64,000 nt of DNA from Lachnospiraceae bacterium (GCA_017431345.1 JAFRLH010000005.1:22663-86662), one strand, 5' to 3'. Shown: positions 1 to 10,248, counted from the stretch's first letter. Notes: a model not told the origin generated them from the sequence alone. Program-made: numbers and translations.

Positions 1-46
1 GGAAGCAGAGAATTTCTGAAAACAGATCAGTGTCAGTGGGAAAGAT

Positions 47-880
47 ATGAAGATTCACGAACTCTTGAAATATGGCAGAGATGTCCTGAGCGCAGCTGGT
101 GTGCCGGATGCAGAAGCAGATGCATGGCAGTTGCTGTCAGATGCAGTTGGACTGGACCGGGCAGGGCTTTTCCTGTATGGGACAGAGCCCGCAGCGCCGG
201 AAGCAGAAGAGCGTTACCGGGAAATGATCGCAGCACGTGCGGTAAGGATCCCGCTGCAGCATATCACCGGGAAGGCGTATTTCATGGGACTGGAATTCCA
301 TTCGGATGCCAGGACGCTGGTGCCGAGACCGGATACGGAAACGCTGGTGGAAGCGGTGCTGGCAGAGAAGCCTTCCGGCGGAAGCCTGCTGGATCTGTGC
401 ACCGGTTCGGGATGCATTGCGGTCAGCCTGGCAAAGCTGGGACAGTTCAGTGCAGTCACAGCGTCTGATATTTCTGAGGATGCGCTGATTGCTGCGCGGG
501 AAAATGCAGCACTGAATGACTGCAAGGATATCCGGTGCGTTAAAAGCGATCTGTTTGATGCGTTTGATGGTGAGACGTTCGATGTGATCACGGTCAATCC
601 GCCGTATATCCGCGATGCAGTGATAGGAACGCTGATGCCGGAAGTGCGGGATCACGATCCGTATATTGCGCTGTCCGGCGGCGAAGACGGGCTGGTCTTT
701 TACAGAAGACTGGCTGCGGAATCGGGAGCGCATCTGAATCCCGGCGGCAGGATCTTTATGGAGATCGGGCATGATCAGGCGGAAGCGGTTGAATCGCTGT
801 TCGTGGCTGCCGGATTTGCGGAAATCAGAATGATGAAAGACCTGGGCGGGAACCCGCGGGTCATCTGCTGCAGGAAATGA
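47..880 (+). CDS. prmC: Release factor glutamine methyltransferase PrmC
   Basis: This enzyme methylates the glutamine of the GGQ motif of class I peptide-chain release factors, using S-adenosylmethionine, in the cytoplasm. The 277-residue length is normal. A helical N-terminal substrate-binding part (about residues 1-95) precedes the Rossmann methyltransferase domain, with the SAM-binding motif DLCTGSGCIAVSLA and the catalytic NPPY at residues 184-187. A GGGAAAG ribosome site lies just before the ATG. The next gene is prfA, its substrate, the usual clostridial pairing. Identity is seen in motifs and supported by context. Confidence 0.95.
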   Translation: MKIHELLKYGRDVLSAAGVPDAEADAWQLLSDAVGLDRAGLFLYGTEPAAPEAEERYREMIAARAVRIPLQHITGKAYFMGLEFHSDARTLVPRPDTETLVEAVLAEKPSGGSLLDLCTGSGCIAVSLAKLGQFSAVTASDISEDALIAARENAALNDCKDIRCVKSDLFDAFDGETFDVITVNPPYIRDAVIGTLMPEVRDHDPYIALSGGEDGLVFYRRLAAESGAHLNPGGRIFMEIGHDQAEAVESLFVAAGFAEIRMMKDLGGNPRVICCRK

Positions 881-885
881 AAGGC

Positions 886-938
886 ATCCCTGTCGTGCAG
901 GGCGAGGATCCTTCGTCGCTGCACTCCTCAGGATGACA
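886..938 (-). repeat. Dispersed GTCATCC repeat, copy 1
   Basis: Read on the minus strand this begins TGTCATCCTGAGGAG and continues to GACGAAGGATCCTCGCC. Next to it, at 888-902, is a small hairpin with a CCCTG/CAGGG stem. The same core recurs at 29250 and 31922 on the plus strand, also in intergenic spacers and also followed by a hairpin. It has no coding sense. Confidence 0.75.
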
Positions 939-940
939 TA

Positions 941-996
941 AATACACAGATCAATGCTGGAATACAGATGATTGTTGGAATACAGATGATTGTTGG
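941..996 (+). repeat. 18-bp tandem repeat before prfA
   Basis: Two perfect tandem copies of an 18-bp unit (AATACAGATGATTGTTGG at 961-978 and 979-996) follow a diverged 20-bp copy (941-960). A further partial unit leads into the prfA ribosome site. Copy number could vary between strains. No function is evident. Confidence 0.8.
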
Positions 997-1024
997 AATA
1001 TAGATTATTACAGAGGAAAAGAAT

Positions 1025-2098
<1,074 letters not shown>

Positions 2099-2155
2099 GA
2101 TATCCTCACAGCATTAGGTGTCCTCACCGTTTCATTGAGAAGAGAATATCAAAGA

Positions 2156-2204
2156 CCCCTGCAGTCCGTTTCCGGCAAGACGTACTGCAGGGACTTTTGT
2201 TTTC
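2156..2204 (+). terminator. Intrinsic terminator after prfA
   Basis: The stem CCCTGCAGT (2157-2165) pairs perfectly with ACTGCAGGG (2184-2192), followed by ACTTTTGTTTT. The rest of the 2099-2414 spacer shows no credible gene; a 69-codon open frame at 2242 has no ribosome site and no protein-like composition. Confidence 0.8.
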
Positions 2205-2414
2205 AGGGGTTTTTCCTTTGTAACTTTTGCTCTGAAGCTTCGTGCTCTGCAGGTGTTGCTGTTTTCCGGTATTCTTCGATCGCAGCTGCAGTGCTCTGGG
2301 AATAGCAGACTTCGATATCTTTCGTATATCTTCTTCCCGGATGCTCTTGATTTACGCCTGTTTATCCGCTAAAATGATAGTGGAGACAGATGCCGTTCCG
2401 GGGAAAGGATTTCT

Positions 2415-2981
2415 ATGGAACGGATCAGATATTTGGCTGCATTGTTGTTGATAATGTTTTTTCTGCTGCCCGCTGCAGGCTGCGGAAAAGTCCCGGGGAG
2501 GCGCCTGGATCTGCCTGCAGCCGAGACAGAGACGCAGGCAGGAACAGCGGAAACGGATTATTCCGGCGTGGTCGTCTATGTCTGCGGTTATGTGAAGGAA
2601 CCCGGTGTCTATTCCCTGCCGGCGGACGCCAGAGCCGGAGATGCAGTGAAGGCTGCCGGAGGTTTCCTTTCTGAAGCAGATACGGAATACATCAATCTTG
2701 CCGAGACGCTGACGGACGGAGAACAGCTGCGGGTCCCTTCCAGGAAGGAGACTGCCGCAGATTCCGCCGTTTCTGCAGAGGCAGATGACGGACTGGTAAA
2801 TATCAATACTGCGGATGCGGAGACGCTCGAGACACTGCCGGGTGTCGGCCCTGCGAAAGCGGAGGCGATCATCGCCTACAGGGAAGAGCAGGGCGGATTC
2901 ACGGTGATCGAAGACATCATGCTCGTGCCGGGGATCAAGGAAGCCGCGTTCAGCAGGATTAAGGATCACATTAAAGTCTGA
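2415..2981 (+). CDS. comEA: ComEA-like lipoprotein with SLBB and helix-hairpin-helix domains
   Basis: This is a DNA-binding competence protein that receives double-stranded DNA at the cell surface for ComEC. Residues 1-24 form a lipoprotein signal peptide with lipobox PAAGC. A threonine/glutamate-rich linker leads to an SLBB-type beta domain (about 50-105, VVYVCGYVKEPGVYSLP). A C-terminal double helix-hairpin-helix (about 125-188) has the typical VNINTADAETLETLPGVGP. Classic ComEA has an N-terminal membrane helix; here a lipid anchor is predicted instead. comEC lies 3 kb downstream in the same direction, separated by a two-component system, which is compatible with a role in DNA uptake. Confidence 0.88.
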   Translation: MERIRYLAALLLIMFFLLPAAGCGKVPGRRLDLPAAETETQAGTAETDYSGVVVYVCGYVKEPGVYSLPADARAGDAVKAAGGFLSEADTEYINLAETLTDGEQLRVPSRKETAADSAVSAEADDGLVNINTADAETLETLPGVGPAKAEAIIAYREEQGGFTVIEDIMLVPGIKEAAFSRIKDHIKV

Positions 2982-3009
2982 TCTTTTTTAAGTATAAAGA
3001 GGTGTAAGA

Positions 3010-3699
3010 ATGGCAAAGATCCTGGTTGTGGATGATGAAAAACTGATCGTCAAGGGACTCCGGTTCTCCCTTGAGCAGGACGGGATGGAAGTGGACTGCG
3101 CTTACGACGGAGGAGAAGCGCTGGAGATGGCAAAAGCCACGGAATATGACGCTGTTCTGCTTGATCTGATGCTCCCTGTGATGGATGGACTGGAAGTATG
3201 CAGGGAGATCCGTGAATTTTCGGACATGCCGATCCTGATGCTGACTGCAAAAAGCGATGACATGGACAAGATCATGGGGCTTGAATACGGTGCGGATGAT
3301 TATATCACCAAGCCGTTCAATATCCTGGAGGTGAAAGCCAGGATCAAAGCGATCCTGCGCCGCAATTCCAGAAAGAATTCGAAGGAGCAGGAGAAGAGCC
3401 ACCGGGTCGTGGTCCAGGATCTGGAAATGGATACCGAGAGCCGCAGAGTGTTCGTCTCCGGCAAGGAGATCAACCTGACGGCGAAAGAATTTGATCTGCT
3501 GGAGCTTCTGCTTACGAATCCCGGCAAGGTCTACAGCAGGGAGCAGCTGCTCAACATTGTCTGGGGCTTTGAATATCCCGGCGATGTCCGTACGGTCGAT
3601 GTGCATGTGAGACGCTTAAGAGAGAAGATCGAGCCGAATCCGAGCGATCCTCATTATGTTTATACGAAATGGGGTGTAGGATATTTCTACAAGAACTGA
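3010..3699 (+). CDS. OmpR/PhoB-family response regulator
   Basis: This 229-residue DNA-binding response regulator has a receiver domain at 1-120, with acidic pocket D8-D9, phosphoacceptor D52 (VLLDLMLP) and switch lysine K101 (ITKPFN). A winged-helix output domain follows at about 130-228. A GAGGTG ribosome site precedes the ATG. The partner kinase starts 34 bp downstream. Targets cannot be read from the sequence; the cotranscribed GerMN lipoprotein and nearby competence genes suggest a cell-envelope or late-growth role, which is inference. Confidence 0.93.
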   Translation: MAKILVVDDEKLIVKGLRFSLEQDGMEVDCAYDGGEALEMAKATEYDAVLLDLMLPVMDGLEVCREIREFSDMPILMLTAKSDDMDKIMGLEYGADDYITKPFNILEVKARIKAILRRNSRKNSKEQEKSHRVVVQDLEMDTESRRVFVSGKEINLTAKEFDLLELLLTNPGKVYSREQLLNIVWGFEYPGDVRTVDVHVRRLREKIEPNPSDPHYVYTKWGVGYFYKN

Positions 3700-3733
3700 A
3701 ATCAAAACAAAAAAGGGAACACACCACAGAAGC

Positions 3734-5152
3734 ATGCGTCTGCGCCTGTTTCTGATACTCATCATCACCGGTATTCTGCCGGTGTTGATTTTTAATGCGG
3801 TTCTTACAAGGAGTTATCTGGCTGCGGAAGTCAAGCTGTCCATGTCTTCGATGGAAACCGAAGTCATGATCCTCAGCAATCAGCTCCGTGACTCCGGATG
3901 CTTTGAGGGAAACGTGGATGAAGTCAACAATGCGCTGCTCTCGCAGATGGCGGATAACTGGAACGGAAGGATCAGGATCATCGACCGCGGACTGCGGGTG
4001 ATCAGAGATACAAAAGACAGGGATCTCGGCAGGATCTTCGTGGCGTCGGAAGTCCTTACTGCGCTTCGGGGAGAATACTATGAGATGTATGATCCGGATG
4101 AACACATCCTCTGCTTTGTTGAACCGGTCACGCTGATGGATGAAGAACAGACGGTGGTGGGCGCTGTTGTCGTCAATGCGGATACGATGCGGGTGGAACG
4201 GCCGATCATCAATCAGTATCAGGCTTCCTGGATGTGGCTGACCGCGCTGTTCGCAGCCCTCTTCCTGCTCGATATCTTCCTGATCTATTATACGCTCCGG
4301 CCGCTGAAAAAGCTGGTCGGTGAGATCGATAAGGCATCGGAAGGAAATATGAGCGGGACGGTCAGCGTTAGGAATTACAAGGAAACGGTCCGTATAAGCG
4401 ACGCTGTGAACCGGGTGCTTGCCCGCGCCAGGGCGCTTGATGAAACAAGGCAGGAGTTCGTGTCCAACGTGGCCCATGAACTGAAGACGCCCATTACTTC
4501 CATGCGTGTGCTTGCCGATTCCCTGATGAGCATGGGCGGAGAAGCGCCTGTCGAGCTGTATCAGGAGTTCATGTCGGATATCTCCTCGGAGGTAGACCGT
4601 GAGAGCAAGATCATCGACGATCTTCTGTCCCTGTCGCGTCTGGACAACAATGCGATGGCGATGAATATCGCCCAGACGAACGTCAATGAGAAGATGGCAC
4701 TGATCCTGAAGCGGCTTACGCCGATCGCGCAGACGAGGGACATTGAGCTTCTGTTTGAAAGCTTCCGCCCGGTCATTGCCGATATAGACGATCCCAAGCT
4801 GACGCTCGCGATCACCAATCTGGTGGAGAACGCCATTAAGTACAACAAGGACGGCGGCTGGGTCAAGCTTTCGCTGAACGCGGACTATCAGTATTTCTAT
4901 ATTAAGATCTCAGACAGCGGCTGCGGAATACCGGAGGACGCGCTGGAGCATATCTTTGAGCGTTTCTACCGTGTCGACAAAGCCAGATCCAGGGCGACCG
5001 GCGGAACCGGACTCGGTCTTCCGATCGCAAGAAGCATCATTTCGCTCCATCATGGCGATATAAAGGCTTACAGCAAGATGGGCGAGGGAACGACCTTCGT
5101 TGTCAGGATCCCGCTGCATTACATTCCGGAGGAGGAGAACAAGGATGAATAA
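3734..5152 (+). CDS. Membrane sensor histidine kinase
   Basis: This is a 472-residue sensor kinase. A first membrane helix spans about residues 5-23 and a second about 165-187, enclosing an extracellular sensor region of some 140 residues. A HAMP linker follows, then the dimerisation domain with phosphoacceptor H248 in the AHELKTPITSM H-box. The ATPase domain has an N box (TNLVENAIKYN) and G boxes (DSGCGIPE, GTGLGLPIARSI). All catalytic motifs look intact. Its stop codon overlaps the start of the GerMN gene, so the three genes form one operon with translational coupling. Confidence 0.92.
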   Translation: MRLRLFLILIITGILPVLIFNAVLTRSYLAAEVKLSMSSMETEVMILSNQLRDSGCFEGNVDEVNNALLSQMADNWNGRIRIIDRGLRVIRDTKDRDLGRIFVASEVLTALRGEYYEMYDPDEHILCFVEPVTLMDEEQTVVGAVVVNADTMRVERPIINQYQASWMWLTALFAALFLLDIFLIYYTLRPLKKLVGEIDKASEGNMSGTVSVRNYKETVRISDAVNRVLARARALDETRQEFVSNVAHELKTPITSMRVLADSLMSMGGEAPVELYQEFMSDISSEVDRESKIIDDLLSLSRLDNNAMAMNIAQTNVNEKMALILKRLTPIAQTRDIELLFESFRPVIADIDDPKLTLAITNLVENAIKYNKDGGWVKLSLNADYQYFYIKISDSGCGIPEDALEHIFERFYRVDKARSRATGGTGLGLPIARSIISLHHGDIKAYSKMGEGTTFVVRIPLHYIPEEENKDE

Positions 5153-6092
5153 GTTGTTAAAATACGCTTCGTTCTCCGCGATCCCGGTGATGCTGATCCT
5201 GGCGGCAGTGCTGAGCCTCGGCGGATGCGGAATGACCGCAAAACCGGAGAAGGAGACGGAGCCGGAAGGACCGCAGGTCTATTACGTCGGCAGTGATATG
5301 ACGGGACTGAAGAACATGCCGGTAGAGATCAAGAGCAGCGGAGATGCAATGATCAGCGACATGTTCCTTTCCCTGAGGGACGGGGAGTTCCCCGACGGCA
5401 GCAGTGCGGTCCCGGAATCCCTGGAACTTGACCATACCGCGTGGCAGGAAAAAACGCTTGTGCTCTATCTGAAAGGGAAGTATCCGGAGGTAGGGACGAT
5501 GAGAGAATCCCTTCTGCGGGCAGCGCTTGTAAAGAGCATGCTCAGCGTAGAAGATGCGGATTCGGTCGTGATCAACGTGAACGGGGAACCGCTGACGAAT
5601 GAATATGACGCCGAAGTAGGGGGGATCTCAAAAGATGATTTTATCGACACGATCCTTCAGAATGAGGACGAGGAGAAGATCAAGCTGACGCTCTATTTCG
5701 GCGCAGCGGATGAACCGCTTCTCGCGGGCGAGGAACGCTATACGGCGATCGAAAAGGAATATGATACAGCCGCGCTGGCCGGTATGGCGGTATCCCTGCT
5801 TCTCAGCGGCCCGCAGAAAGAATCGCTCTGGAATGTGATCCCTGCCGGAACAGAAGCGACAGACATTACCGTTACGGACGGGATCTGTTATGTGAATCTG
5901 AATGATACATTCGGCAATCAGGAGCTGGATTACTCGTATAAGCTGCCGGTCTACTCGATCGTGAATACCCTGTGCGCGATCCCGGGTATCGATATGGTAC
6001 AGCTCACGGTAAACGGATCCGCCGATATCGTTCTGGAGGAAGGGCTGTCGATCAAAGCGCCGCTGGAAGCGGATGAGGATATGATCAGGTAA
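5145..6092 (+). CDS. GerMN-domain lipoprotein
   Basis: This 315-residue lipoprotein carries two sporulation/germination (GerM-type) domains, about residues 45-165 and 195-300. The start at 5145 is chosen because a GGAGGAGAACAAGG ribosome site sits there and the following residues form a signal peptide ending in lipobox LGGC; a longer reading from 5100 would start inside the kinase gene without a ribosome site. Proteins with this domain occur in the spore and forespore envelope. It is the third gene of the two-component operon, so it may be an accessory sensor or an output of that system. Confidence 0.85.
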   Translation: MNKLLKYASFSAIPVMLILAAVLSLGGCGMTAKPEKETEPEGPQVYYVGSDMTGLKNMPVEIKSSGDAMISDMFLSLRDGEFPDGSSAVPESLELDHTAWQEKTLVLYLKGKYPEVGTMRESLLRAALVKSMLSVEDADSVVINVNGEPLTNEYDAEVGGISKDDFIDTILQNEDEEKIKLTLYFGAADEPLLAGEERYTAIEKEYDTAALAGMAVSLLLSGPQKESLWNVIPAGTEATDITVTDGICYVNLNDTFGNQELDYSYKLPVYSIVNTLCAIPGIDMVQLTVNGSADIVLEEGLSIKAPLEADEDMIR

Positions 6093-6106
6093 AAGGATAC
6101 AATACA

Positions 6107-8398
6107 GTGAAAAGACCGCTTCTCTTTCTGTTCGGGGTCATGATCGCGGGAGAGTGGCTGATGGATCTTTTCGGATTCCCGGTATTTCGCGGGAGCGAAC
6201 TTTATGAAAGAATGAACGGCAGGCAGACTGCCGTTATAACGGTATACGGAGAAGTCCGTTCTGTCAGAGAGGGCAGAGCGGGCTTTTCTTATGTTCTGGG
6301 AGATGCGGAAGCGGTGGAAAAAGGAGAACAGATGGCAGCGGGAGAGATCCTTGTCTATGCAAAAAAGGATGTGCCGGAGACCGGCAGCCGGATCAGAACG
6401 ACAGGTGTACTGTCGCGGTTCCCAGCTCCGTCGGATCCCGGGCAGTTCGATACACAGGCGTATTATCTGGCGCAGGGCGTGGAGTTCAGACTGAAGGAAG
6501 AACGCCGGGAGATCCTGCCGGAAACCATGGAGAGAGGGGGTTTCGGGAAGCTGCCGCCTGCATTATCCGGCGGCCTGGCATGGATAAAGAAAGAAGCATC
6601 GGATATCATTTCTGAAAATGCGGCGCCGGAGGATGCCGGCATCTTTTCCGCAATGCTGCTTGGTGAGAAGAGCCTGATGGAAGAGGATATATCGGATCTT
6701 TTTAAGAATGCCGGCATTTCCCATATCCTTGCCGTCAGCGGGCTTCACGTATCCGTGATCGGCATGGCAGTCCTGTCCCTGCTCAAAAGGCTGGGCGCCC
6801 CTTCGGCAGTACAGGTGTTCCTGAGTGCGGCTTTTGTGGGCTGCTATGTACTGCTGTCCGGCGCAGGCGCATCGGCCATGCGTGCCATGGTCATGTTCGT
6901 CCTGCTGATCCTCGCCGTACCGTTAAAACGGAGCTATGATCTGCTTTCAGCCATGAGTGCGGCCGGGATCCTGATCCTTGCCAGACAGCCTCTCATGCTG
7001 TGGCAGAAAGGGTTCCAGCTGTCCTTCCTGGCTATCTTTTCCATCAGCCTGATCACGCCCGTTGTCTATGAATGGCTGCGGTATGTGCCGGGATTTCTGA
7101 GAGGACTTGCGCCGGCAGTCTCCATTTGGCTCATGACCATGCCTGTCCAGCTGATGATGACGGGAACGCTGCTGCCGTTCAGTGTGTTCACAAATCTCCT
7201 GGTGATCCCGTTCGCGGGGATCGTCCTGGTTTCTGCGATGGCCGGCACGCTGTGGGGAATGGCCGGTCTTCCGGGCGTACAGCTGCTGTTCTTCCCCGGA
7301 CATCTGACGGTTTCCTGGTACCGGGCGGCTGCGGAGACAGCCCTTGCCGTTCCGGGTGCAGGTCTCATAACGGGAAGACCGGATCCCGCCAGGACAGCGG
7401 TCTATTACACACTGCTGCTCCTTGTATTCCTTATTCTGGCGCGGAGACAGAAAAGGAAATGGCTGGATTCTCCGATGAAGCACACAAGACGCGGAAATCT
7501 GAAAGCAGGGGCGGCAGGCATGCTGAAGACGATCGCGATGTGCCTGTTCTTTGCAGCGCTGATCATCCCGCTGCCGGACAGACGCTTTCAGATCATTTCG
7601 ATCGATGTGGGACAGGGAGACTGCACGCTGATCAGGGCGGGCGGCTGTGATTTCCTGATCGACGCGGGAAGCAGCTCCATAGAAGACGTCGGGCGGAACA
7701 GGATCCTGCCTGCCCTGAAAAGCCTGGGCGTACGCAGACTGTCCTTCGTTCTGCTGACACACAGCGACGGGGATCATATCAATGGTGCAGCGGCGCTGTT
7801 TGAGGATCCTTTTCTGCAGACAGACTGTCTGCTGCTCAGCAGGACGGAGGCAGAAGCAGAGGAATTGTCCGGAATTATAGATGCTGCAGAAAAGGAAAAT
7901 GTACCGGTACGGATACTGTCAGCCGGTGACAGCGCCGGCAGCGGAGCGGTGTCCTTCCAGTGCCTTTATCCGGACAGGGAGTCTGAAGATTTTTTTGCAG
8001 CAAGAGATCCCAACGAGACTTCCCTGGTCATGATGCTGGAATATGCGGGTATTTCGGCTCTGTTTACAGGGGATCTGGGGGAGGAAGGCGAAAAACGTCT
8101 GATGGAGAAAACGGATCTTCCGGAAATCACATTCCTGAAGACCGGTCATCACGGCTCGAAGAATTCCTCTTCAGAAGCCTTTGTCAACACGCTGTCGCCG
8201 GCCATCGCTTTCATCAGCTGCAGCCCGGAGAATGTATACGGGCATCCGTCTCCGGAGACCCTGGAGAGACTGGAAATGGCTGGATGCAGCTATTACTGCA
8301 CTGCGTGGGACGGCGCCCTGACAGCTGTGTTTTCCGATGATCATACAGTAAATATCTATGGGTATCTGCAGGAGAGACGGATGGGAGACGGCTTTTGA
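6107..8398 (+). CDS. comEC: DNA internalisation/competence protein ComEC/Rec2
   Basis: This is the membrane channel for single-stranded DNA uptake during transformation. The 763-residue protein starts at GTG 14 bp after the preceding gene. A DUF4131-type N-terminal region (about 1-170) precedes the multi-helix competence domain (about 190-470, with GEKSLM and ISHILAVSGLHVSV). A beta-lactamase-fold domain begins near residue 495 (IISIDVGQGD), with metal-binding motifs HSDGDH and GHHGSKNSSS. The gene appears intact, so together with comEA the organism retains at least part of a DNA-uptake system. Confidence 0.95.
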   Translation: MKRPLLFLFGVMIAGEWLMDLFGFPVFRGSELYERMNGRQTAVITVYGEVRSVREGRAGFSYVLGDAEAVEKGEQMAAGEILVYAKKDVPETGSRIRTTGVLSRFPAPSDPGQFDTQAYYLAQGVEFRLKEERREILPETMERGGFGKLPPALSGGLAWIKKEASDIISENAAPEDAGIFSAMLLGEKSLMEEDISDLFKNAGISHILAVSGLHVSVIGMAVLSLLKRLGAPSAVQVFLSAAFVGCYVLLSGAGASAMRAMVMFVLLILAVPLKRSYDLLSAMSAAGILILARQPLMLWQKGFQLSFLAIFSISLITPVVYEWLRYVPGFLRGLAPAVSIWLMTMPVQLMMTGTLLPFSVFTNLLVIPFAGIVLVSAMAGTLWGMAGLPGVQLLFFPGHLTVSWYRAAAETALAVPGAGLITGRPDPARTAVYYTLLLLVFLILARRQKRKWLDSPMKHTRRGNLKAGAAGMLKTIAMCLFFAALIIPLPDRRFQIISIDVGQGDCTLIRAGGCDFLIDAGSSSIEDVGRNRILPALKSLGVRRLSFVLLTHSDGDHINGAAALFEDPFLQTDCLLLSRTEAEAEELSGIIDAAEKENVPVRILSAGDSAGSGAVSFQCLYPDRESEDFFAARDPNETSLVMMLEYAGISALFTGDLGEEGEKRLMEKTDLPEITFLKTGHHGSKNSSSEAFVNTLSPAIAFISCSPENVYGHPSPETLERLEMAGCSYYCTAWDGALTAVFSDDHTVNIYGYLQERRMGDGF

Positions 8399-8399
8399 A

Positions 8400-8461
8400 A
8401 ATCATTCCCGATTTCACTTGACAGTTTCCCCGACGCGGACTATAATCGGGAACGATTCCCG
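8400..8461 (+). promoter_or_regulatory. Consensus promoter flanked by inverted operator-like repeats
   Basis: TTGACA (8418-8423), a 17-bp spacer and TATAAT (8441-8446) form a perfect sigma-A promoter. AATCATTCCCGATT (8400-8413) upstream is the near-perfect reverse complement (13/14) of AATCGGGAACGATT (8444-8457), which overlaps the -10. A second dyad, CGGGAA-CGA-TTCCCG, covers 8447-8461. This arrangement suggests repressor sites around the promoter of the metal transporter; the Fur-family protein at 12952 is a possible binder, by inference. Confidence 0.75.
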
Positions 8462-8479
8462 TATTGAGGAGGCGATAAT

Positions 8480-9232
8480 ATGGCTATGCTGACAGCAAAG
8501 GATCTGTCTTTGGGGTACGGCTCGGATGTGATCCTGAAAGGACTGAATTTCGAAGTAAATAAAGGAAACTATCTCTGCATAGTCGGCGAGAACGGTTCCG
8601 GAAAATCCACGCTTATGAAGACCATCCTTGGGCTTAATCCGCCTGCGGGAGGAGAGATCATCTGGGGCGACGGGCTCAAACAGAATGAGATCGGCTATCT
8701 GCCCCAGCAGACGATCGTGCAGAAGGACTTCCCGGCATCTGTAAAAGAGATCGTTCTGTCCGGGTGCCAGGGGAGAATGGGACACAGACCGTTTTATAAT
8801 AAAGAAGAGAAAAAGCTGGCGGAAGAGAACATCGAGAAGATGGGCATCAGTGCACTGAAGGACCGCTGCTACCGCGATCTGTCCGGCGGGCAGCAGCAGA
8901 GAGTGCTGTTAGCCCGCGCGCTCTGTGCGACAAGAAAGCTGATGCTGCTTGACGAGCCGGTATCGGGACTGGATCCCAAAGTTACAGCGGAGATGTATGC
9001 GCTGATCAAGTCGCTCAATGACGAAGGAACGACCATTATTATGATCTCGCATGATATCAATGCGGCTGTGCGGTATGCCACGCATATTCTTCATATCGGG
9101 GACAAGCTGTTCTTCGGGACGAAGAAGGAATACCTGAACAGTGAGATCGGAAAGTTTTTCGTCGACGAGGAACAGATGGAAGAAGATATCAGCCGTCTGG
9201 AGGAAGTACTTGGGAAAGGCGCTGAAAAATGA
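8480..9232 (+). CDS. Metal (zinc/manganese-type) ABC transporter ATP-binding protein
   Basis: This 250-residue ABC ATPase belongs to the ZnuC/MntB-like metal-import group. It has Walker A GENGSGKST, signature LSGGQQQRVLLARAL and Walker B LMLLDEPVSGLD. A TTGAGGAGG ribosome site precedes the ATG. It overlaps the permease gene by 4 bp (ATGA). No periplasmic-type binding protein gene (ZnuA/MntA) lies next to it, so the binding protein must be encoded elsewhere. Zinc versus manganese cannot be decided here. Confidence 0.9.
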   Translation: MAMLTAKDLSLGYGSDVILKGLNFEVNKGNYLCIVGENGSGKSTLMKTILGLNPPAGGEIIWGDGLKQNEIGYLPQQTIVQKDFPASVKEIVLSGCQGRMGHRPFYNKEEKKLAEENIEKMGISALKDRCYRDLSGGQQQRVLLARALCATRKLMLLDEPVSGLDPKVTAEMYALIKSLNDEGTTIIMISHDINAAVRYATHILHIGDKLFFGTKKEYLNSEIGKFFVDEEQMEEDISRLEEVLGKGAEK

Positions 9233-10065
9233 TCTCTACTCTTTTCATGTATCTTGCATATCCGTTTGTCCGCTATGCACTGATCGTAGGGGTGCTGATC
9301 GCATTCTGCTCCTCTCTGCTTGGCGTAACGCTGGTGCTGAAGCGGTTTTCCTTCATCGGCGACGGACTCTCGCATGTGGCTTTCGGCGGCATCGCGATCG
9401 CTTCGGTGCTGAATCTGACCAATCAGATGCTGATCGTCATGCCTTTTACGGTCATCAGCGCCGTGCTGCTTCTCCGTACCGGTCAAAATACCCGGATCAA
9501 GGGAGATGCTGCGATCGCCATGATCTCAGTAGGCGCGCTTGCGTTCGGCTACCTTCTGATGAATATTTTTTCGACATCGTCCAATCTGTCCGGAGATGTC
9601 TGCAGTACGCTTTTCGGATCCACTTCGATCCTGACGCTGACAAAAGGAGAAGTGGTTCTCTGCTCTGTCCTTTCCATAGCGGTGACGCTGATCTTCGTCT
9701 TTTTCTATAACAGGATCTTTGCGGTCACGTTTGACGAGAGCTTTGCAAGATCTGCGGGAACGAAGGCGGACAATTATAACCTTTTGATCGCGATCGTGAT
9801 CGCGGTGATCATCGTGCTGGCCATGAACCTGGTGGGTTCCCTGCTGATCTCGGCGCTCGTGATCTTCCCGGCGCTTTCGGCAATGAGGGTATTCGAGAGT
9901 TTTCTGTCTGTCACGATCTGTTCGGCGGTCCTTTCCGTAGTCTGTGCTTTTTCCGGAATCGTCATCTCGATTTTTGCGGGAACACCGGTCGGTTCCACGA
10001 TCGTTGCTGTAGATGTGCTTGCATTTGCAGTGTGCTGGGGGATCGGCAGGATCAAGGGAGAATAA
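9229..10065 (+). CDS. Metal ABC transporter permease (ZnuB/MntC family)
   Basis: This 278-residue integral membrane protein of the ABC-3 family has eight or more hydrophobic segments, including the family region RFSFIGDGLSHVAFGG near residue 40. It forms the import channel energised by the preceding ATPase, with which it is translationally coupled. The downstream spacer leads to a tRNA gene with its own promoter. Confidence 0.9.
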   Translation: MISTLFMYLAYPFVRYALIVGVLIAFCSSLLGVTLVLKRFSFIGDGLSHVAFGGIAIASVLNLTNQMLIVMPFTVISAVLLLRTGQNTRIKGDAAIAMISVGALAFGYLLMNIFSTSSNLSGDVCSTLFGSTSILTLTKGEVVLCSVLSIAVTLIFVFFYNRIFAVTFDESFARSAGTKADNYNLLIAIVIAVIIVLAMNLVGSLLISALVIFPALSAMRVFESFLSVTICSAVLSVVCAFSGIVISIFAGTPVGSTIVAVDVLAFAVCWGIGRIKGE

Positions 10066-10137
10066 AGCCGGAAAACGACAAAAAAGCGTATGGAAATAAC
10101 ACAATTATAAAAATATTCCGACATTTAATTTTTCCCC

Positions 10138-10166
10138 TTGCATCGGTTTCCAAATTGTGCTATAGT
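10138..10166 (+). promoter_or_regulatory. Promoter of tRNA-Val
   Basis: TTGCAT (10138-10143), a 17-bp spacer and TATAGT (10161-10166) end 7 bp before the mature tRNA, a typical position for a tRNA promoter. Confidence 0.7.
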
Positions 10167-10173
10167 ATCCCGC

Positions 10174-10246
10174 GGAGACATAGCTCAGCTGGGAGAGCAT
10201 TTGCTTGACGTGTAAAGGGTCGCAGGTTCGAGTCCTGTTGTCTCCA
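10174..10246 (+). tRNA. tRNA-Val (GAC)
   Basis: A 73-nt cloverleaf: acceptor stem GGAGACA with TGTCTCC, D-arm TAGCTCAGCTGGGAGAGCA, anticodon stem TTTGC/GTAAA with loop TTGACGT giving anticodon GAC (valine, codon GTC), and T-arm CAGGTTCGAGTCCTG. The discriminator base is A. The 3' CCA is not encoded. Confidence 0.95.
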
Positions 10247-10248
10247 CG

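Noticed and set aside
2242-2451. Possible small gene between prfA and comEA
   Set aside because: No ribosome site, cysteine-rich random-looking sequence, and it runs into the comEA start.
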